From Macrostomum hystrix (Eukaryota > Platyhelminthes > Macrostomidae), in contig CATNEN010000005.1 of the NCBI GenBank assembly GCA_950097015.1, positions 930,001-994,000 of the forward strand: 64,000 nucleotides of DNA, read 5' to 3'. Position 1 is the first letter of the stretch. Each line of letters opens with the position of its first letter. Made by a program: the position numbers and the translations under genes. Under the pieces are notes generated by a model. The model was not told the origin of the DNA, made no database searches, and saw only the letters and a list, made by a program, of their open reading frames with translations. Below are positions 9,655 to 21,193 of this stretch, in pieces.

Positions 9655-12600
9655 AGGGTGGAAGTAGGAGAAAGTAGAGAGAGTAGGGTGGAAGGAGGAG
9701 AAAGTAAAGAGAGTAGGGTGGAAGGAGGAGAAAGTAGAGAGAGTAGGGTGGAAGGAGGAGAAAGTAGAGAGAGTAGGGTGGAAGGAGGAGAAAGTAGAGA
9801 GAGTAGGGTGGAAGGAGGAGAAACTAGAGAGAGTAGGGTGGAAGGAGGAGAAACTAGAGAGAGTAGGGTGGAAGGAGGAGAAACTAGAGAGAGTAGGGTG
9901 GAAGGAGGACAAAGTAGAGAGAGTAGGGTGGAAGGAGGAGAAAGTAAAGAGAGTAGGGTGGAAGGAGGAGAAACTAGAGAGAGTAGGGTGGAAGGAGGAG
10001 AAAGTAGAGAGAGTAGGGTGGAAGGAGGAGAAACTAGAGAGAGTAGGGTGGAAGGAGGAGAAAGTAGAGAGAGTAGGGTGGAAGGAGGAGAAAGTAGAGA
10101 GAGTAGGGTGGAAGGAGGAGAAAGTAGAGAGAGTAGGGTGGAAGTAGGAGAAAGTAGAGAGAGTAGGGTGGAAGGAGGAGAAACTAGAGAGAGTAGGGTG
10201 GAAGGAGGACAAAGTAGAGAGAGTAGGGTGGAAGGAGGAGAAACTAGAGAGAGTAGGGTGGAAGGAGGAGAAAGTAGAGAGAGTAGGGTGGAAGGAGGAG
10301 AAAGTAGAGAGAGTAGGGTGGAAGTAGGAGAAAGTAGAGAGAGTAGGGTGGAAGGAGGAGAAAGTAGAGAGAGTAGGGTGGAAGGAGGAGAAAGTAGAGA
10401 GAGTAGGGTGGAAGGAGGAGAAACTAGAGAGAGTAGGGTGGAAGGAGGAGAAAGTAAAGAGAGTAGGGTGGAAGGAGGAGAAAGTAGAGAGAGTAGGGTG
10501 GAAGGAGGAGAAAGTAAAGAGAGTAGGGTGGAAGGAGGAGAAAGTAAAGAGAGTAGGGTGGAAGGAGGAGAAAGTAGAGAGAGTAGGGTGGAAGGAGGAG
10601 AAAGTAGAGAGAGTAGGGTGGAAGGAGGAGAAAGTAGAGAGAGTAGGGTGGAAGGAGGAGAAAGTAAAGAGAGTAGGGTGGAAGGAGGAGAAAGTAGAGA
10701 GAGTAGGGTGGAAGGAGGAGAAAGTAGAGAGAGTAGGGTGGAAGGAGGAGAAAGTAGAGAGAGTAGGGTGGAAGGAGGAGAAAGTAGAGAGAGTAGGGTG
10801 GAAGGAGGAGAAACTAGAGAGAGTAGGGTGGAAGGAGGAGAAACTAGAGAGAGTAGGGTGGAAGAAGGAGAAAGTAGTGAGAGTAGGGTGGAAGGAGGAG
10901 AAAGTAAAGAGAGTAGGGTGGAAGGAGGAGAAAGTAGAGAGAGTAGGGTGGAAGGAGGAGAAAGTAAAGAGAGTAGGGTGGAAGGAGGAGAAACTAGAGA
11001 GAGTAGAGTGGAAGTAGGAGAAAGTAGAGAGAGTAGGGTGGAAGGAGGAGAGAGTAGATAAAGTAGGGTGGAAGGAGGAGAAAGTAGATAAAGTAGAGTG
11101 GAAGGAGGAGAAAGTAGATAAAGTAGAGTGGAAGGAGGAGAAAGTAGAGAGAGTAGGGTGGAAGTAGGAGAAAGTAGAGAGAGTAGGGTGGAAGGAGGAG
11201 AAAGTAGATAAAGTATGGTGGAAGGAGGAGAAAGTGGAGAGAGTAGGGTGGAAGTAGGAGAAAGTAGAGAGAGTAGGGTGGAAGTAGGAGAAAGTAGATA
11301 AAGTAGGGTGGAAGTAAGAGAAAGTAGAGAGAGTAGGGTGGAAGAAGGAGAAAGTAGAGAGAGTAGGGTGGAAGGAGGAGAAAGTAGAGAGAGTAGGGTG
11401 GAAGGAGGAGAAAGTAGATAAATTAGGGTGGAAGGAGGAGAAAGTAGAGAGAGTAGGGTAGAAGGAGGAGAAAGTAAAGAGAGTAGGGTGGAAGGAGGAG
11501 AAAGTAAAGAGAGTAGGGTGGAAGGAGGAGAAACTAGAGAGAGTAGGGTGGAAGGAGGAGAAAGTAGAGAGAGTAGGGTGGAAGGAGGAGAAAGTAGAGA
11601 GAGTAGGGTGGAAGGAGGAGAAAGTAGAGAGAGTAGGGTGGAAGGAGGAGAAAGTAGAGAGAGTAGGGTGGAAGGAGGAGAAAGTAGAGAGAGTAGGGTG
11701 GAAGGAGGAGAAACTAGAGAGAGTAGGGTGGAAGGAGGAGAAACTAGAGAGAGTAGGGTGGAAGAAGGAGAAAGTAGTGAGAGTAGGGTGGAAGGAGGAG
11801 AAAGTAGAGAGAGTAGGGTGGAAGGAGGAGAAAGTAAAGAGAGTAGGGTGGAAGGAGGAGAAAGTAGAGAGAGTAGGGTGGAAGGAGGAGAAAGTAAAGA
11901 GAGTAGGGTGGAAGGAGGAGAAACTAGAGAGAGTAGAGTGGAAGTAGGAGAAAGTAGAGAGAGTAGGGTGGAAGGAGGAGAGAGTAGATAAAGTAGGGTG
12001 GAAGGAGGAGAAAGTAGATAAAGTAGAGTGGAAGGAGGAGAAAGTAGATAAAGTAGAGTGGAAGGAGGAGAAAGTAGAGAGAGTAGGGTGGAAGTAGGAG
12101 AAAGTAGAGAGAGTAGGGTGGAAGGAGGAGAAAGTAGATAAAGTATGGTGGAAGGAGGAGAAAGTGGAGAGAGTAGGGTGGAAGTAGGAGAAAGTAGAGA
12201 GAGTAGGGTGGAAGTAGGAGAAAGTAGATAAAGTAGGGTGGAAGTAAGAGAAAGTAGAGAGAGTAGGGTGGAAGAAGGAGAAAGTAGAGAGAGTAGGGTG
12301 GAAGGAGGAGAAAGTAGAGAGAGTAGGGTGGAAGGAGGAGAAAGTAGATAAATTAGGGTGGAAGGAGGAGAAAGTAGAGAGAGTAGGGTAGAAGGAGGAG
12401 AAAGTAAAGAGAGTAGGGTGGAAGGAGGAGAAAGTAAAGAGAGTAGGGTGGAAGGAGGAGAAACTAGAGAGAGTAGGGTGGAAGGAGGAGAAAGTAGAGA
12501 GAGTAGGGTGGAAGGAGGAGAAAGTAGAGAGAGTAGGGTGGAAGGAGGAGAAAGTAGAGAGAGTAGGGTGGAAGGAGGAGAAACTAGAGAGAGTAGGGTG

Positions 12601-13496
12601 GAAGGAGGAGAAACTAGAGAGAGTAGGGTGGAAGAAGGAGAAAGTAGTGAGAGTAGGGTGGAAGGAGGAGAAAGTAAAGAGAGTAGGGTGGAAGGAGGAG
12701 AAAGTAGAGAGAGTAGGGTGGAAGGAGGAGAAAGTAAAGAGAGTAGGGTGGAAGGAGGAGAAACTAGAGAGAGTAGAGTGGAAGGAGGAGAAAGTAGATA
12801 AAGTATGGTGGAAGGAGGAGAAAGTGGAGAGAGTAGGGTGGAAGTAGGAGAAAGTAGAGAGAGTAGGGTGGAAGTAGGAGAAAGTAGATAAAGTAGGGTG
12901 GAAGTAAGAGAAAGTAGAGAGAGTAGGGTGGAAGAAGGAGAAAGTAGAGAGAGTAGGGTGGAAGGAGGAGAAAGTAGAGAGAGTAGGGTGGAAGGAGGAG
13001 AAAGTAGAGAGAGTAGGGTGGAAGGAGGAGAAAGTAGAGAGAGTAGGGTGGAAGGAGGAGAAACTAGAGAGAGTAGGGTGGAAGGAGGAGAAACTAGAGA
13101 GAGTAGGGTGGAAGAAGGAGAAAGTAGTGAGAGTAGGGTGGAAGGAGGAGAAAGTAAAGAGAGTAGGGTGGAAGGAGGAGAAAGTAGAGAGAGTAGGGTG
13201 GAAGGAGGAGAAAGTAAAGAGAGTAGGGTGGAAGGAGGAGAAACTAGAGAGAGTAGAGTGGAAGGAGGAGAAAGTAGATAAAGTATGGTGGAAGGAGGAG
13301 AAAGTGGAGAGAGTAGGGTGGAAGTAGGAGAAAGTAGAGAGAGTAGGGTGGAAGTAGGAGAAAGTAGATAAAGTAGGGTGGAAGTAAGAGAAAGTAGAGA
13401 GAGTAGGGTGGAAGAAGGAGAAAGTAGAGAGAGTAGGGTGGAAGGAGGAGAAAGTAGATAAATTAGGGTGGAAGGAGGAGAAAGTAGAGAGAGTAG
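9655..13496. repeat. 30-bp purine-rich minisatellite with higher-order structure
   Basis: About 128 units of 30 bp (GAAGGAGGAGAAAGTAGAGA, then GAGTAGGGTG). Because 30 is a multiple of three, all frames stay open for long stretches, giving false ORFs of up to 467 codons. Diagnostic variants recur at fixed distances: the unit with AGAGTAGATAAAGTAGGGTG at 11,041 and 11,971 (930 bp), and the unit with AAAGTAGATAAAGTATGGTG at 11,191, 12,121, 12,781 and 13,261 (930, 660 and 480 bp). Blocks of 31 and 16 units have therefore been copied whole. The strand is almost all purine. Confidence 0.97.
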
Positions 13497-13733
13497 TAAT
13501 CAGAGACGAGAATCATGAGTAAGTTGGACTTTTGTATTATTAATGCATTAGTACATCTTGCTCGTGTATATTTAATAATCTAATTCTCAGAAACGAAGAG
13601 TTATGCTCACTATGCTAACAGCGGATACCGCGTAACCATGGCAACAACAGCCAATAGGAGCAGCTGAGAGAACCGATGCAACCAAATAAGCTATGGGTTG
13701 AACCGACAAGCTTAAATTCCTCACTCTTAGCTT

Positions 13734-15495
13734 CCAGCCTTCCATTCACTCTACCAGTCTTACATTCACTCTGCCAGTCTTACATTCACTCTGCCAGCCT
13801 TCCATTCACTCTGCCAGCCTTCCATTCCCTCAGCCAGCCTTCCATTCACTCTGCCAGCCATCCATTCACTCTACCAGTCTTACATTCACTCTGCCAGTCT
13901 TACATTCACTCTGCCAGCCTTCCATTCACTCTGCCAGCCTTCCATTCCCTCAGCCAGCCTTCCATTCACTCTGCCAGCCATCCATTCACTCTACCAGTCT
14001 TACATTCACTCTGCCAGTCTTACATTCACTCTGCCAGCCTTCCATTCCCTCAGCCAGCCTTCCATTCACTCTGCCAGCCTTCCATTCCCTCAGCCAGCCT
14101 TCCATTCACTCTGCCAGCCTTCCATTCACTCAGCCAGCCTTCCATTCACTCTGCCAGCCTTCCATTCACTCTGCCAGCCTTCCATTCACTCTGCCAGCCA
14201 TCCATTCACTCTGCCAGCCTTCCATTCACTCTGCCAGCCATCCATTCACTCTGCCAGCCATCCATTCACTCTGCCAGCCATCCATTCACTCTGCCAGCCA
14301 TCCATTCACTCTGCCAGCCTTCCATTCACTCTGCCAGCCATCCATTCACTCTGCCAGCCATCCATTCACTCTGCCAGCCATCCATTCACTCTGCCAGCCT
14401 ACCATTCACTCTGCCAGCCTTCCATTCCCTCAGCCAGCCTTCCATTCACTCTGCCAGCCATCCATTCACTCTGCCAGCCTTCCATTCACTCTGCCAGCCA
14501 TCCATTCACTCTGCCAGCCTTCCATTCACTCTGCCAGCCTTCCATTCACTCTGCCAGCCTTCCATTCACTCTGCCAGCCATCCATTCACTCTGCCAGCCT
14601 TCCATTCCCTCTGCCAGCCTTCCATTCACTCTGCCAGCCTTCCATTCACTCTGCCAGCCTTCCATTCACTCTGCCAGCCTTCCATTCACTCTGCCAGCCA
14701 TCCATTCACTCTGCCAGCCTTCCATTCCCTCTGCCAGCCTTCCATTCACTCTGCCAGCCATCCATTCACTCTGCCAGCCTTCCATTCCCTCTGCCAGCCT
14801 TCCATTCACTCTGCCAGCCTTCCATTCACTCTGCCAGCCTTCCATTCACTCTGCCAGCCATCCATTCACTCTGCCAGCCTTCCATTCACTCTGCCAGCCT
14901 TCCATTCACTCTGCCAGCCTTCCATTCACTCTGCCAGCCTTCCATTCACTCTGCCAGCCATCCATTCACTCTGCCAGCCATCCATTCACTCTGCCAGCCT
15001 ACCATTCACTCTGCCAGCCTTCCATTCCCTCAGCCAGCCTTCCATTCACTCTGCCAGCCATCCATTCACTCTGCCAGCCTTCCATTCACTCTGCCAGCCA
15101 TCCATTCACTCTGCCAGCCTTCCATTCACTCTGCCAGCCTTCCATTCACTCTGCCAGCCTTCCATTCACTCTGCCAGCCATCCATTCACTCTGCCAGCCT
15201 TCCATTCCCTCTGCCAGCCTTCCATTCACTCTGCCAGCCTTCCATTCACTCTGCCAGCCTTCCATTCACTCTGCCAGCCTTCCATTCACTCTGCCAGCCA
15301 TCCATTCACTCTGCCAGCCTTCCATTCCCTCTGCCAGCCTTCCATTCACTCTGCCAGCCATCCATTCACTCTGCCAGCCTTCCATTCCCTCTGCCAGCCT
15401 TCCATTCACTCTGCCAGCCTTCCATTCACTCTGCCAGCCTTCCATTCACTCTGCCAGCCTTCCATTCACTCTGCCAGCCTTCCATTCACTCTGCC
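13734..15495. repeat. 20-bp minisatellite with 600-bp and 120-bp higher-order copies
   Basis: About 88 units of 20 bp (CTTCCATTCACTCTGCCAGC). The variant row starting ACCATTCACTCTGCC at 14,401 recurs at 15,001, and the two blocks stay the same for about 420-440 bp. Near the left end a 120-bp block starting TCCATTCACTCTACCAGTCT repeats at 13,741, 13,861 and 13,981. The 624-codon plus-strand ORF is a by-product of a 60-bp (20-codon) cycle. Confidence 0.97.
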
Positions 15496-15948
15496 AGTCT
15501 TCCCTCCATTGACAAGTCCACTGCAGTGTCAGACCAGAGTGACTTCATAATCCTATTCACATAATTAATTTTTTCGCTCCGTTCAGCAGTAAAGCAGGGT
15601 AAGCATCAGTACAAGGTCAGAATCAAGCCTTTCATTACGAGCGTAAAACTGTAATGCGAGTATAAAATCTTTTTTTTTAAATGAAAAAGCTTTTTTTAGT
15701 TCACTAACTGTCGATCGAGTGAAGTTTGGCTAAAAGATTTTTAAGATCTTTTTTAGGTGACCTAGCGATACGATTTAAATTTGAATCAAGTAAATCTTTG
15801 ATGAAAATAAGAGCAAAGTTTTTACCTTGAATTTTAACAAGAGGGAAATTGAAAAACTTTTATCTTATTCAGAACTGTACCTGCACTATAAGATTTCACT
15901 AGGCTAATCCTTTTTCGACTTAATGTTAACACAGAGTGATAATTATTG
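15496..15948. other. No gene seen between two arrays
   Basis: AT-rich spacer with several poly-A/T runs. No coding exon, element or tandem repeat recognised. Confidence 0.4.
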
Positions 15949-17195
15949 ATAGATTAGGGATTTAGGCGACATCACCATAGATTAGGGATTTGGGTGACAT
16001 CACCATAGATTAGGGATTTGGGTGACATCACCATAGATTAGGGATTTGGGTGACATCACCATAGATTAGTGATTTGGGTGACATCACCATAGATTAGGGA
16101 TTTGGGTGACATCACCATAGATTAGGGATTTGGGTGACATCACCATAGATTAGGGATTTGGGTGACATCACCATAGATTAGGGATTTGGGTGACATCACC
16201 ATAGATTAGGGATTTGGGTGACATCACCATAGATTAGGGATTTGGGTGACATCACCATAGATTAGGGATTTGGGTGACATCACCATAGATTAGGGATTTG
16301 GGTGACATCACCATAGATTAGGGATTTGGGTGACATCACCATAGATTAGGGATTTTGGTGACATCACCATAGATTAGGGATTTAGACGACATCACCATAG
16401 ATTAGGGATTTGTGTGACATCACCATAGATTAGGGATTTGGGTGACATCACCATAGATTAGGGATTTGGGTGACATCACCATAGATTAGGGATTTGGGTG
16501 ACATCACCATAGATTAGTGATTTGGGTGACATCACCATAGATTAGGGATTTGGGTGACATCACCATAGATTAGGGATTTGGGTGACATCACCATAGATTA
16601 GTGATTTGCGTGACATCACCATAGATTAGGGTTTTGGGTGACATCACCATAGATTAGGGATTTGGGTGACATCACCATAGATTAGGGATTTGGGTGACAT
16701 CACCATAGATTAGGGATTTGGGTGACATCACCATAGATTAGTGATTTGGGTGACATCACCATAGATTAGGGATTTGGGTGACATCACCATAGATTAGGGA
16801 TTTGGGTGACATCACCATAGATTAGTGATTTGCGTGACATCACCATAGATTAGGGTTTTGGGTGACATCACCATAGATTAGGGATTTGGGTGACGTCACC
16901 ATAGATTAGGGATTTGGGTGACATCACCATAGAATAGGGATTTGGGTGACATCACCATAGATTAGGGATTTGGGTGACATCACCATAGATTAGTGATTTG
17001 GGTGACATCACCATAGATTAGTGATTTGGGTGACATCACCATAGATTAGCGATTTGCGTGACATCACCATAGATTAGGGATTTGGGTGACATCACCATAG
17101 ATTAGGGATTTGGGTGACATCACCATAGATTAGTGATTTGCGTGACATCACCATAGATTAGGGATTTGGGTGAGATAAGGGATTTGGGTGACATT
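15949..17195. repeat. 28-bp minisatellite containing a CRE-like palindrome
   Basis: About 44 units of 28 bp (ATAGATTAGGGATTTGGG, then TGACATCACC). Each unit holds GGTGACATCACC, a near-palindrome; one unit near 16,890 has the perfect form GTGACGTCAC. Variants GTGATTTGCG and GGGTTTTGGG recur together about 224 bp apart, showing block copying. Confidence 0.95.
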
Positions 17196-17700
17196 GGGCG
17201 CTCAAGAGGAAACTTAAAACGAAGCATTTTCCTTCCAGCTAGTTGTCGTGTTTGCATACCGCCGTCAAATGCGGTCATCGTAAGGTCGAGAGGCACGTAA
17301 AGGAGAGACACTTGGCGTCACCTCCCGCACATACGATTTGCAAGTAGAGATTTTTTCCTCAAATCACAGTCTCCAAGCTAGGCTGCTAATATTGCCTTAT
17401 CCTTATTTACAAGGCGGCAAAGCCTACTTGATCTGGGTTAGGGTCGGCTGTTTGTGTAATTGAATTCAACAGTGTACAGCATTCCGCCATCAGTCACGAC
17501 CGTGACCCGAAGCGCAGTTCGTAGTGGCTCGCGATAAAGCAAGTGCCCTTGGAAAATATGTGATTGAGTTAAGTGCTTGCTTTAGCCAACACATAAACTT
17601 GTGCTATTTTTAGATATTATTACCTAACTAGTTTAACCACATAACACCTTTCTGTTTAGTAATTTTTCTCTTAATTTCCTACAGTTTTTTTTACTATTTT
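17196..17700. other. No gene seen
   Basis: Unique sequence between two arrays. Minus-strand open frame at 17,120-17,311 is mostly repeat. Nothing recognised. Confidence 0.35.
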
Positions 17701-18545
17701 CCTCTCAACTTCCCTAAATATCCCCAACAGTTTCCTAATTATCCCTTCCAGTTTCCTAATTGTCCCTTCCAGTTTCCTAATTGTCCCTTCCAGTTTCCTA
17801 ATTGTCCCTTCCAGTTTCCTAATTATCCCTTCCAGTTTCCTAATTGTCCCTTCCAGTTTCCTAATTATCCTTAACAGTTTCCTAATTGTCCCTTCCAGTT
17901 TCCTAATTATCCTTAACAGTTTCCTAATTATCCTTAACAGTTTCCTAATTATCCCTTCCAGTTTCCTAATTGTCCCTTCCAGTTTCCTAATTATCCCTTC
18001 CAGTTTCCTTATTATCCTTAACAGTTTCCTAATTATACCTTCCAGTTTCCTAATTATCCCTTCCAGTTTCTTAATTGTCCCTGCCAGTTTCCTAATTATC
18101 CTTAACAGTTTCCTAATTATCCCTTCCAGTTTCTTAATTGTCCCTGCCAGTTTCCTAATTATACCTTCCAGTTTCCTAATTATCCCTTCCAGTTTCTTAA
18201 TTGTCCCTGCCAGTTTCCTAATTATCCTTAACAGTTTCCTAATTATCCCTTCCAGTTTCCTAATTGTCCCTTCCAGTTTCCTAATTATCCCTTCCAGTTT
18301 CCTAATTATCCTTAACAGTTTCCTAATTGTCCCTTCCAGTTTCCTAATTGTCCTTAACAGTTTCCTAATTGTCCCTTCCAGTTTCCTAATTATCCTTAAC
18401 AGTTTCCTAATTATCCCTTCCAGTTTCCTAATTGTCCCTTCCAGTTTCCTAATTATCCTTTTACAGTTTCCGAACTATCCCTTCAAGTTTCCTAATTATC
18501 CTCTCCATATTCCTAATTATCCCCACCAGTTTCCTTATTATCAAT
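17700..18545. repeat. 21-bp minisatellite (CAGTTTCCTAATTGTCCCTT core)
   Basis: About 40 units of 21 bp in three main variants: TAATTGTCCCTTC, TAATTATCCCTTC and TAATTATCCTTAA. Pyrimidine-rich on this strand. Edges are more diverged than the centre. Confidence 0.95.
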
Positions 18546-18574
18546 CCTATTTTTTAAGCATTGTTATATCTAAT

Positions 18575-18850
18575 TTAGATAGCTTGTGGCCTAGTAGTTA
18601 GAGCTTCGGATATGTGACCTAGAAGAGTTCGGGAGTTCGAATCTCACCAAGGAAAATTATTTACGTCCTCGAGCAAGATACGTCACACCTTTGTGTTTCA
18701 GTTCACCAAGCTGGAACATTCATGCAAGCGGTCAACTGGGGCAAAAATTCTACTAGGTTCATTCTGCCATCACCTGTCCATGGACTGAACAGCTGTACAC
18801 ATCATTTGAAAGTGGTGCGCATTGGCAACGGCATTGCCAATGGCATATAT
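18575..18850 (+). mobile_element. tRNA-derived SINE (family B-like, diverged)
   Basis: The head reads TGGCCTAGTAGTTAGAGC (A box), then GGGAGTTCGAATCTCACC (B box). The body shares GTCCATGGACTGAACAGCTG with the other family B copies. It is more diverged than the copy at 35,572. Confidence 0.7.
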
Positions 18851-19350
18851 TATTTTATTTCTTTATTTATAATCGATAGAAAAAAATTGAATTGAATATT
18901 TCTCATGCAAATTTAATTTTTTTCTGTAACAATAAAATAAAAACTTCGTATTTCCAGACAATGTCTTTCTAAACACTTTAGAAAGTGTTTCACAGTGTTC
19001 CACTGTAAGCATTGGTCGGCAAGATAAATAGTTTACTTTAGTGTCTAGCACATGGCTATTACTCATTACAGGATTAAAATATTAGCAAATTACTCCAAGA
19101 AAAAAGTCCATGGACATGCTTGAAGAAAATAGAAATGGTCTTTGTAAATTATTAGCTCGCAAATTGTTGTTTAAAAATTTAGTTACAAGCAAACGCGATG
19201 GAGAAGCATATAATGTTTTGAGAAAATGTAAAGCCTAAATTCAATATACACACGGAAAAGGGAATTTGCATAGCAACCGATGCAAACACAAGTTCAAACA
19301 ATATATATAGAGGCAACATTGAAATAAGATATTAATTCGATAGTATAATT
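18851..19350. other. No gene seen
   Basis: AT-rich sequence downstream of the channel gene. No exon with supporting splice sites and no repeats recognised. Confidence 0.35.
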
Positions 19351-19358
19351 AGCATATC

Positions 19359-19650
19359 AGATAGAATATAACATTATCATCTCATTCTTTTCAGAAAAAA
19401 TGGAGCAAATTGAGACACGCACACAGCCTTCAGCAATTCCTCCAGTGTGACTTGTTAGGACAGAGAAAGTATCTGAGTACGGTTTTGCAGCTTCCGGGCA
19501 TTCTGTTGGCTGCTCAAAGTTCTCACGCGTTGAGCTGGTAGCAGGCTGGTGGCATGCTTTCATATGATAAGACACTTTTTCTTTTATGAGTTGGTATGAG
19601 GGCTTGGCAGGTGACGGTTGCTGGGGGCTAAGTGTACAGGCTGCTGCTGC
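19359..19650 (-). CDS. Possible terminal coding exon, unassigned
   Basis: A minus-strand frame of about 95 codons without an ATG follows a CTAG acceptor-like site at about 19,651 with a pyrimidine stretch before it. It starts with an alanine run from a GCA repeat, contains SPQQPSPAKPSYQLIKEKV, and stops near 19,359. Composition looks protein-like, but no homology is recognised. It lies about 1.5 kb downstream of the channel stop codon and could be an alternative last exon or chance. Confidence 0.2.
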
Positions 19651-20189
19651 TGCTGCTGCTAGTGATGATGAATATGCGGGTTAGAGAAAAATGTCAACGA
19701 TTTAAAAAGAAGCTAGATCCCTAGCTTGTGACTCTGAGGCACATTGGGGTTCGGGGGAAATTGAGGATGTGGATGCGGCAGATGCGGGGTTGAAGATGCT
19801 GAACAAGCTTTATTTCCTACCACCCCCCCCCCTAGATAGAACTGAGTGATGGAATAAACCTGCTGAAATGATATTTAGGCTTGCGGGGACTTTCTATCTA
19901 GCGAAGCTAATCTTTTTGAATTCAAGCAGCAAATTATAGCCTGAAGGAAAATTAAGTTTTCGCCTGAGCTAACAGGTGCAACACATGCGGATAACGTTTT
20001 TACCGTTATTTAGCAATTTTATGCAATTAATTGAATCGAAAATTGACACTCGTTAAGCCTTTGAATTTCTAACAAGTTTACTTTTCATACTCGTAACCAA
20101 ATCAAGGTTCTGTGCACTTTCTTAGAAAATTTTAATATCAGACTAAGAGTTGCAGGAATAAAGAGCCCAGGCAGCGACATAGATGGCTG

Positions 20190-20780
20190 ACTGAGCGCTG
20201 GGTCAGGGAGTGAGGTGGCTGTTATACTAAGGGGGTGGCAGGTTTGGGAGTGAGGTGGCTGTTATACTAAGGGGGTGGCAGGTTTGGGAGTGAGGTGGCT
20301 GTTGGATTGAGGGGTGCGGGGCAGAGAGTGAGGTGGCTGTCGGATTGAGGGATGCAGGGCAGGGAGTGAGGTGGCTGTTGGATTGAGGGATGCAGGGCAG
20401 GGAGTGAGTTTACTGTTGGGTTGAGGGTGCAGGGCGGGGAGTGAGGTGGCTGTTGGATTGAGCGGTGCAGGGCAGGGAGTGAGGTGGCTGTTGGATTGAG
20501 CGGTGCGAGGCAGGGAGTGAGGTGGCTGTTGGATTGAGCGGTGCAGGGCAGGGAGTGAGGTGGCTGTTGGATTGAGCGGTGCGAGGCAGGGAGTGAGGTG
20601 GCTGTTGGATTGAGCGGTGCAGGGCAGGGAGTGAGGTGGCTGTTGGATTGAGCGGTGCGGGGCAGGAAGTGAGGTGGCTGTTGGATTGAGCGTTGCGGGG
20701 CAGGGAGTGAGGTTGCTGTGAGCCTGCAGGCCTGATAGTCTGATATCGTGTCTGGGTGTGAGGTGGTTGTTGGACTGAGG
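20190..20780. repeat. 38-bp minisatellite (GGGAGTGAGGTGGCTGTTGG core)
   Basis: About 14 units of 38 bp (GGGAGTGAGGTGGCTGTTGG, then ATTGAGCGGTGCAGGGCA). The first two units differ (GTTATACTAAGGGGGTGGCA). G-rich on this strand. Confidence 0.92.
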
Positions 20781-21193
20781 GTCTTAAACTCGGTTTTTCA
20801 ATATCTTATCGGCTTTTTTTAAACGAAAAGCTTTAATATAACAAAATCATTTTTGGAGGCTCTACCGAAACTAACAGAGTTTGATTTCCACTTAGAAGTT
20901 GGGGGAGGGACGGAAATAAAAAGGCATTAGCCGCGATGAAATATTTTTTCAATGAGACTACAACGCAATCTAGTAATTGAACGTTAAGAGCAAGAAAATG
21001 ATGAGAATGAGATCGAGCGGGCTATTGCGGGCAGTTATCAGAACAGAGCAGATTATTCATCAACCTGTCATCGCTTCTCATCAGAATTCAGCACACGTTC
21101 TCCGAATTGGCCCACTGGGCAATAGCTTAGTGATGCATGGAATACGAAAGCTAGGCGGGGAAGAAGTCGCTGAGGAATGGCAATTAGAGAGCA

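Noticed and set aside
9658-11061. 467-codon ORF of Glu-Ser-Arg-Val-Glu-Gly repeats, and similar ORFs to 13,327
   Set aside because: Simple translation of a 30-bp repeat; all frames are open, no start context and no splice signals.
13676-15550. 624-codon ORF of His-Ser-Leu-Cys-Gln-Pro repeats
   Set aside because: Follows from a 20-bp unit with a 60-bp codon cycle; only the first few codons are unique.
15949-17195. CRISPR-like array of 28-bp repeats
   Set aside because: Repeats are directly adjacent with no unique spacers, in a eukaryotic setting; an ordinary minisatellite.
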